Below, piece after piece: positions 5,421-9,293 of a stretch of 9,293 nucleotides of DNA. Made by a program: the position numbers and the translations under genes. The DNA is taken from NCBI GenBank assembly GCA_001917735.1, contig MNEO01000004.1:1-9293 (forward strand), written 5' to 3'. The notes below the pieces were generated by a model. It did no database searches. It was not told where the DNA came from and worked only from the letters and a program-made list of their open reading frames with translations. Source of the DNA: Chloroflexi bacterium 13_1_40CM_68_21. Lineage in GTDB: Bacteria > Chloroflexota > Limnocylindria > P2-11E. Each line of letters opens with the position of its first letter. The first letter of the stretch is position 1.

Positions 5421-5558
5421 CTACGGTCCCTTCGCGACGTTCTCGTTAGCCGGGGCTGTCGGAATTAGCTCGTCGGGCGGCCCGACCCGCCGCAATGCGT
5501 CGGCGACCGCTTCACGCAGACGATCGGCGGTCGAGCGAGGCCCCGTTTCTTCCACCAT
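5421..5558 (-). CDS. Possible 45-aa small protein
   Basis: This short frame starts at the ATG at 5558, with AGGTG 7 bases upstream, and ends in TAG at 5421. The first 28 residues read as an amphipathic, charged helix (MVEETGPRSTADRLREAVAD then ALRRVG). The tail is Pro/Ala-rich and ends in NENVAKGP. It lies 49 bases downstream of the 71-aa gene on the same strand, so the two could share a transcript. The composition looks more protein-like than either overlapping frame, but the frame is short and I recognise no family. If it is not coding, the stretch 5378-5607 holds nothing else I can identify. Confidence 0.35.
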   Translation of the reverse strand: MVEETGPRSTADRLREAVADALRRVGPPDELIPTAPANENVAKGP

Positions 5559-5607
5559 CGCGAAGCACCTGCACGTCGCGTGCTCGCCGGGTATGAGCGG
5601 CGTTTAC

Positions 5608-5823
5608 CTAGGTGGTGGTCTCCGTCACGCCAGGACGCCGCACGCGGCGCACGAGCTGCTCCAGCACGACGCCTCCGGTCGCTATCCACTCATGGGGCGT
5701 CTTCGGTTCTTCGGCGTCGCAGTAGGCCCACCCACCCCGGTGGACCGTCAGGCCGCCCTCGCGAATGGTCTTCCCATGTTCATGGGTCTTGGCGACGCAT
5801 TCGTAGCGGATGACATCAGGCAT
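5608..5823 (-). CDS. Small Cys/His-containing hypothetical protein
   Basis: This is a 71-aa protein. The ATG at 5823 is preceded by GGAGGTG with a 5-base spacer, identical in core and spacing to the 52-aa gene's site. The frame continues upstream to 5862 but without support. The sequence has RYECVAKTHEHGKTIREGGL and then HRGGWAYCDAEEPKTPHEW, with Cys9, Cys35 and His14, His16, His28 and His44. The WAYC...HxW arrangement reminds me of small unannotated proteins from GC-rich environmental bacteria. The Cys and His positions could bind a metal, but this is inference. A basic C-terminal helix (EQLVRRVRR) ends the protein. It lies 72 bases downstream of the TRAP permease on the same strand and has its own ribosome site. 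Confidence 0.72.
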   Translation of the reverse strand: MPDVIRYECVAKTHEHGKTIREGGLTVHRGGWAYCDAEEPKTPHEWIATGGVVLEQLVRRVRRPGVTETTT

Positions 5824-5895
5824 CAAGGCACCTCCCCGCGCCGAACCCGCCGACACCGACATAACGCATGCGGGGCCTCGGTCGTTCGGATGAAT

Positions 5896-7944
5896 TTAGG
5901 CAGCTCGGCGCGCCGCAAGGCGGGCGAGCAACCGCGGGGCGGCCTGAAGTCCGACCGCAATCGCAAAGAGCGTGAGCCCAGCGACGTCGGCCGCGAGACC
6001 CGGGGCGACGAGGAGCACGCCTCCGACGATGAGCAGCACGCGTTCGATGAGGTTCGTCGGCCGGAGGAGGTAGCCGCCCACGCCGGCGACCAGGGCCGTG
6101 ATCCCGACGGCGGCGGACACCGACGCGAGGACCGCCTCGGGGATCGTCACGCCGGTCCAGAGGATCGCGAGACCGTCCGGCTGGGTGAACATGAACGGCA
6201 CGAGGAAGCAGGGGAGCGCGTACTTCCAGGTGAGCATCATCGTCTTGTACGGGTTGCCTCCGGTGATCGCCGCGGCGGCGAAGGGCGACAGTGCGACCGG
6301 CGGGGAGACCTCCGACAGCACCGCGTAGTAAAAGACGAACATGTGCGCCGCCGGCGCTGGAACGCCGAGCGTGATCAGCGCGGGCACCACCGTGGGGACG
6401 GCGACGAGATAGGTCGCCGTGATCGGTAAGGAGAGGCCGAGCACCCAGAGGACGATCCCCGATACGACCAGCGTCGCCACGAGATTGCCGAACCCGAGCG
6501 AGAGGATGAGGCTCGAGATCTTGAGGCCCAGGCCGGTCTGGAGAAGGATCCCGACGGCGATTCCCGCGACGGCGGTCGTCGCGGCGACCGAGAGCACCTG
6601 CTTCGTACCGCCGGCGAGCGCCTTCACCAGCCTCGGCGGCGTGAGCGAGGTCTCCCCGCGGATGTATGAGACGAGGATCGCGACGATGATCGACCAGAAG
6701 ATCGCGGTGATCGTCGAGAACCCCGCGACGAGAAAGACGATGATCGCGAAGAGCGACGTGTACTGGTACCAGTAGCGTTTCGTGAGCTCCCAGAAGCCCG
6801 GCGCGTCCAGCGCGATGTCGCGCGCGCCGAGCCGGCGCGCGTCGACCTCGATCATGAGCAGGATGCCGAGGTAGTAGAGGATCGTCGGCATCATCGCCAT
6901 GACCACGACCTGCAGGTAGCTGATCCCCAGGATCTCGGCCATCAGGAAGGCGGCGGGACCGAGCACCGGCGGCGAGATGACCGCCCCGATGCCCCCCGCC
7001 GAGAGGATCGCGCCGCTCGATTCGCGATCATGTCCGGCGCGCTTGAGCATCGGGTAGGTGATCGAGCCGAGCGTGACCGTCGTCGCGACGCCCGACCCCG
7101 ACACCGTCCCCAGAAGGAACGACGCGACGGTGACCGTACGCGCCGCGCCGGTGGGCCGCCGGCCGGTGAGCGCGAACGCGAGGTCGACGTAGAACTTCCC
7201 GGCGCCGGTGTACTCGAGGATCGCGCCGTAGATGGTGAACAGGATGATGAACGTGGCCGCGACCTGCAGCGGTGTCCCGAGCATGCCGTCGAGGCCGAGG
7301 TACTGGTTCGAGATGATGTCGTCGAGGTCCTTGGGCGGGCCGCGGAAGGGGCCGGGCATGAAGTCCGCGAAGTACGCGTACGCGATCGCGGTGACGCCGA
7401 GCGCCGGCAGGTGCCAACCGATCGTGCGCCTCCCGGCCTCCAGGACCGTGAGGATCGCGATGACGCCGAACACGAAGTCCGTCTGGTTCGGGCTGTTGAC
7501 GCGGTAGATCACGGTCTCGAAGTTCAGGAAGACGTACGCCGTGATCGCGATCGACGCAGCGACGAGGACGAGGTCGACGACGTTCACGCTCTTGATGAAG
7601 CGCGGATGCATCGGGTAGAGGAGGAAGGTGAGGATGAGGATCGAAGTGAGGAAGAGCATCACGTAGATCTGCGGCGTGGTGATGGTCTGGCCGAGGATCC
7701 GGAACGACGGCACGAGCACGACGTTGGTCAGCGGGATCTCGGCGCCGGCGGCCGCGTAGTAGAGGGCGAAGAGCGTGGTAGCCACCGAGAGCGCGGTGAC
7801 GACTCCGTCCCAGAACCCGGTGAACGTCCGAGTCTTGGCCTCGGACTCGAACTCCTCGATGAGCTCTTTGGTCTTGTCCTCGGCGAGCACCGCGTCGAGA
7901 TCGGGACGCGCGATGACTTCTGGCTCGGTCCCCTGAGTGCTCAT
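5896..7944 (-). CDS. TRAP transporter fused permease (TAXI type, small plus large membrane subunits)
   Basis: This 682-aa protein belongs to the fused 4TM/12TM TRAP permease family. The N-terminal 45 residues are polar and cytoplasmic. Several helices follow (about 46-66, 92-112, 121-141, 156-170, 180-195), equivalent to the small subunit. The DctM-like core follows from about residue 225, with GSGVATTVTLGSITYPMLKR (283-302) and SAGGIGAVISPPVLGPAAFL (315-334), the conserved transport hairpin. A second inverted half has VLSEVSPPVALSPFAAAAIT. It imports an organic substrate delivered by the TAXI protein, driven by a cation gradient. I chose the ATG at 7944 because it overlaps the DUF1850 stop as ATGA and because the upstream frame (to 8169) is Arg-rich shadow sequence. 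The substrate cannot be read from sequence; carboxylates are usual in the family. Confidence 0.95.
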   Translation of the reverse strand: MSTQGTEPEVIARPDLDAVLAEDKTKELIEEFESEAKTRTFTGFWDGVVTALSVATTLFALYYAAAGAEIPLTNVVLVPSFRILGQTITTPQIYVMLFLTSILILTFLLYPMHPRFIKSVNVVDLVLVAASIAITAYVFLNFETVIYRVNSPNQTDFVFGVIAILTVLEAGRRTIGWHLPALGVTAIAYAYFADFMPGPFRGPPKDLDDIISNQYLGLDGMLGTPLQVAATFIILFTIYGAILEYTGAGKFYVDLAFALTGRRPTGAARTVTVASFLLGTVSGSGVATTVTLGSITYPMLKRAGHDRESSGAILSAGGIGAVISPPVLGPAAFLMAEILGISYLQVVVMAMMPTILYYLGILLMIEVDARRLGARDIALDAPGFWELTKRYWYQYTSLFAIIVFLVAGFSTITAIFWSIIVAILVSYIRGETSLTPPRLVKALAGGTKQVLSVAATTAVAGIAVGILLQTGLGLKISSLILSLGFGNLVATLVVSGIVLWVLGLSLPITATYLVAVPTVVPALITLGVPAPAAHMFVFYYAVLSEVSPPVALSPFAAAAITGGNPYKTMMLTWKYALPCFLVPFMFTQPDGLAILWTGVTIPEAVLASVSAAVGITALVAGVGGYLLRPTNLIERVLLIVGGVLLVAPGLAADVAGLTLFAIAVGLQAAPRLLARLAARRAA

Positions 7945-8453
7945 CGCGCGGCCTCGAGCGCCGCGACGAGCCACGGCCGGTCCTCGGCGCGTACGCGGAC
8001 CACGGTCTCGCCGAAGCGCGGCCGGAGGGCGAGCGTCCATCGCGAGCTCGAGAAGGTCTGTTCGCCAGCGGGGGTGATGCGGATGACGAGCTCGCGATCG
8101 GCCGCGACCGTCCGAGGCGAAACTTCCATCCAGAGTCCGGTCGGCTCTTGGACCGGCTCGCCCTTCCACCCGAAGTACTCCACCGAGCGGATGTCGGGCG
8201 AGCGCACGCGCTCGATCCGCAGCCCGCCTCCCTGACGCGCGAGCTCCTCGTAGACCGTGACGCGATAGATCGACTGCCGATATGAGTAGGTAAGCGGCTC
8301 ATCACCCTCGAGCGCGGCGATGAACGCGCTGTTCCCGTCGCTGACGCTGAGGACCGGGACGGGGGCGGCGAGCACCGCCCCGACCGAGGTTACGATCGCC
8401 CCGATCAGCGCGACGAGGGCGTTACTCCGTCCCGGCGAAGCCGGGCGCGGCAC
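7941..8453 (-). CDS. DUF1850 domain protein, TAXI-TRAP companion
   Basis: This is a 170-aa protein with one N-terminal hydrophobic segment (12-30, ending AVLAAP) and an extracytoplasmic beta-rich domain. LTYSYRQSIYRVTVYEEL (54-71) aligns with the DUF1850 hallmark in which a Tyr-x-His-Ser element precedes V.E; here the His is replaced by Gln (QS). FGWKGEP and the basic C-terminal strands also fit. DUF1850 genes are typically found beside TAXI-type TRAP operons, and their function is not established. The GTG start directly abuts the binding-protein stop (TAG then GTG), with GGAAG 6 bases upstream inside the preceding gene. The stop overlaps the permease start by 4 bases, so translation of all three genes is probably coupled. 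A stable hairpin lies just inside the start. Confidence 0.82.
   Translation of the reverse strand: MPRPASPGRSNALVALIGAIVTSVGAVLAAPVPVLSVSDGNSAFIAALEGDEPLTYSYRQSIYRVTVYEELARQGGGLRIERVRSPDIRSVEYFGWKGEPVQEPTGLWMEVSPRTVAADRELVIRITPAGEQTFSSSRWTLALRPRFGETVVRVRAEDRPWLVAALEAAR
8431..8445 (-). repeat. Perfect hairpin at the 5' end of the DUF1850 gene
   Basis: CCCGGC and GCCGGG pair perfectly around a 3-base loop. The element spans nucleotides 9-23 of the DUF1850 coding region, immediately after the binding-protein stop. It could lower translation of the downstream genes or protect the 3' end of the binding-protein message, giving more binding protein than permease. The role is inferred. Confidence 0.45.
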
Positions 8454-9293
8454 CTATTTCTTCCACGCGTTCTTGGACTTGTAATAGTCGATCGCTCCCT
8501 GATGGAAGTCGATCGGCGAGCCCACCGTCGCGGTCTCGAGAAGGAGGTCCTTCGCGGCGACGTGGACCTTCACCAGATCGTCCTTGTTGTCAAACATCGT
8601 CGCCAGGATCGCTTGCGCGAGCGCCGGATCGAAGCTCGATGGCACGACGAGCAGATTCGCGACGCCCGACACCGTCACGTCCGCGGCGGTGTTGTACGTG
8701 GTCTTCGGCACTTTGTACGAGAAGTAGAAGGGGCCGTACTTGTCGGCCATCTTCTTGATGCTCTCGGTGAGGTCCAGGAGCTTGATCTTCGTCGACGTGG
8801 AGATGTCGAGCACGGCCGGCACGGGGAGGCCTCCGCTGAAGAAGAATGCGTCGATCTTGCCGTCGCGGAGGGCGTTCGCCGAATCCTGCGCGCCGAGCCG
8901 CTCGCGCGAGACGTCCTTGGCCGGATCGAGGCCGTACGCCTCGAACGTCCGGTTCGCGATGACCTCCGTCCCGCTCCCGGCCGTACCCATCGACACGCGC
9001 TTGCCCTTGAGGTCGGTCACCGTGTTGATGCCGGACGCGTCCTTCACGACGAGGTGGGTCGCGTTCGAGTAGAGGACGGCGAGTGCCTTCGCGTCGACCT
9101 TCCGCTCCGGCGCGGCGAACGTGTTGGTCCCGTTCACCGCGTCGTAGAGGGTGTCGGAAAGCGTGAAGGCGAGATCGGCTTTGCCGTCACGGAGGAGCTT
9201 CATGTTGTCGACCGAGGCCGTCGTCGATTGCGCGCTGGCGGCCGTGCCGAGCTTCTTGTTGAGCAGCTCTGCCAGGCCCGCGCCGTAGACGAT
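8454..9293 (-). CDS. TAXI-family TRAP solute-binding protein (5' partial)
   Basis: The frame is open to the right window edge, so the true start and signal peptide lie outside; 279 residues are present. The ATG at 9203 is internal, because the codons before it (GAGLAELLNKKLGTAASAQS, then TTASVDNMKLLRDGKAD) are the conserved TAXI N-terminal ligand region. Other family marks are AFTLSDTLYDAVNGTNTF, HLVVKDASGINTVTDLKGKR, VSMGTAGSGTEVIANR, LRDGKIDAFFFSGGLPVPAV, and the C-terminal HVAAKDLLLETA ... PIDFHQGAIDYYKS. These fit TIGR02122 / PF16868 periplasmic receptors, which bind glutamate-like or other small organic acids in characterised cases. As first gene of the operon it delivers substrate to the fused permease. 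Roughly 50-60 N-terminal residues are missing compared with usual lengths. Confidence 0.93.
   Translation of the reverse strand: MVYGAGLAELLNKKLGTAASAQSTTASVDNMKLLRDGKADLAFTLSDTLYDAVNGTNTFAAPERKVDAKALAVLYSNATHLVVKDASGINTVTDLKGKRVSMGTAGSGTEVIANRTFEAYGLDPAKDVSRERLGAQDSANALRDGKIDAFFFSGGLPVPAVLDISTSTKIKLLDLTESIKKMADKYGPFYFSYKVPKTTYNTAADVTVSGVANLLVVPSSFDPALAQAILATMFDNKDDLVKVHVAAKDLLLETATVGSPIDFHQGAIDYYKSKNAWKK

Noticed and set aside
5824..5895. Possible structured RNA in the gap after the TRAP permease
   Set aside because: Only short complementary ends (CCGAAC/GTTCGG) across a long loop; too weak to call.
4927..6429. 500-aa plus-strand open frame
   Set aside because: It runs antisense through the metallopeptidase N-terminus, the small genes and the permease. 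It is Arg/Gly/Asp/Glu-rich with no domain, as expected of a high-GC shadow frame; only unrelated real genes lie inside its span.
7945..8169. 75-residue N-terminal extension of the TRAP permease
   Set aside because: Arg/Pro-rich shadow of the DUF1850 gene; the ATGA overlap at 7944 is the natural start.
7030..8235. 401-aa plus-strand and 425-aa minus-strand (7028-8305) open frames over the TRAP operon
   Set aside because: Both are highly charged, repetitive Arg/Asp/Glu or Arg/His/Pro translations overlapping well-supported transporter genes. They are frame shadows.

Overview
This 9.3-kb window is GC-rich, gene-dense bacterial DNA. Both ends cut through genes. The gene mix is an extracytoplasmic phosphoesterase, a G1-type glutamic peptidase, a TAXI-type TRAP transporter with a DUF1850 partner, HxlR/DoxX, and small hypothetical proteins. 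It suggests a soil or freshwater Chloroflexota-like organism, with an actinomycete as the alternative; this is an impression from gene content only. No rRNA, tRNA, CRISPR array, insertion sequence or phage gene was recognised.

Layout, left to right. (1) 2-787 (+) is the C-terminal part of a secreted phosphoesterase (PF04185-like). (2) 784-1331 (-) is a two-gene unit: an HxlR-family regulator followed 2 bases later by a 60-aa two-helix membrane protein. (3) 1429-1944 (+) is a DoxX-family membrane protein, divergent from the regulator. The gap between them holds opposing promoter-like elements and an ACTT/AAGT inverted repeat that is a good HxlR operator candidate. (4) 2017-3336 (+) is a membrane-anchored glutamic peptidase with an NTF2-like N-terminal domain. 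It is preceded by three tandem 11-bp repeats that can also fold into a hairpin. (5) 3348-3638 (-) is a small unknown protein. (6) 3706-3897 (+) is a YHS-domain protein, and 3894-5132 (-) is a lipoprotein gluzincin metallopeptidase. These two genes converge and share a CTAG stop overlap. Both carry a CCCC-GTAY-GGGG palindrome at their 5' end and look leaderless. (7) 5219-5377 (+), 5608-5823 (-) and possibly 5421-5558 (-) are small proteins. (8) 5896-9293 (-) is a tightly coupled transporter operon, transcribed leftward in the order TAXI solute-binding protein (cut by the window edge), DUF1850 protein, fused TRAP permease.

How the genes fit together. The best supported functional unit is the TAXI-TRAP operon: a periplasmic binding protein hands a carboxylate-type substrate to a cation-coupled fused permease, and DUF1850 is the usual small companion. 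HxlR/DoxX looks like a thiol- or quinone-stress regulator with a divergent membrane target. The middle of the window concentrates predicted surface or secreted hydrolases (phosphoesterase, glutamic peptidase, metallopeptidase). The most interesting unexplained signals are regulatory: the matched palindromes on the YHS and metallopeptidase genes, and the 11-bp repeat array before the glutamic peptidase.
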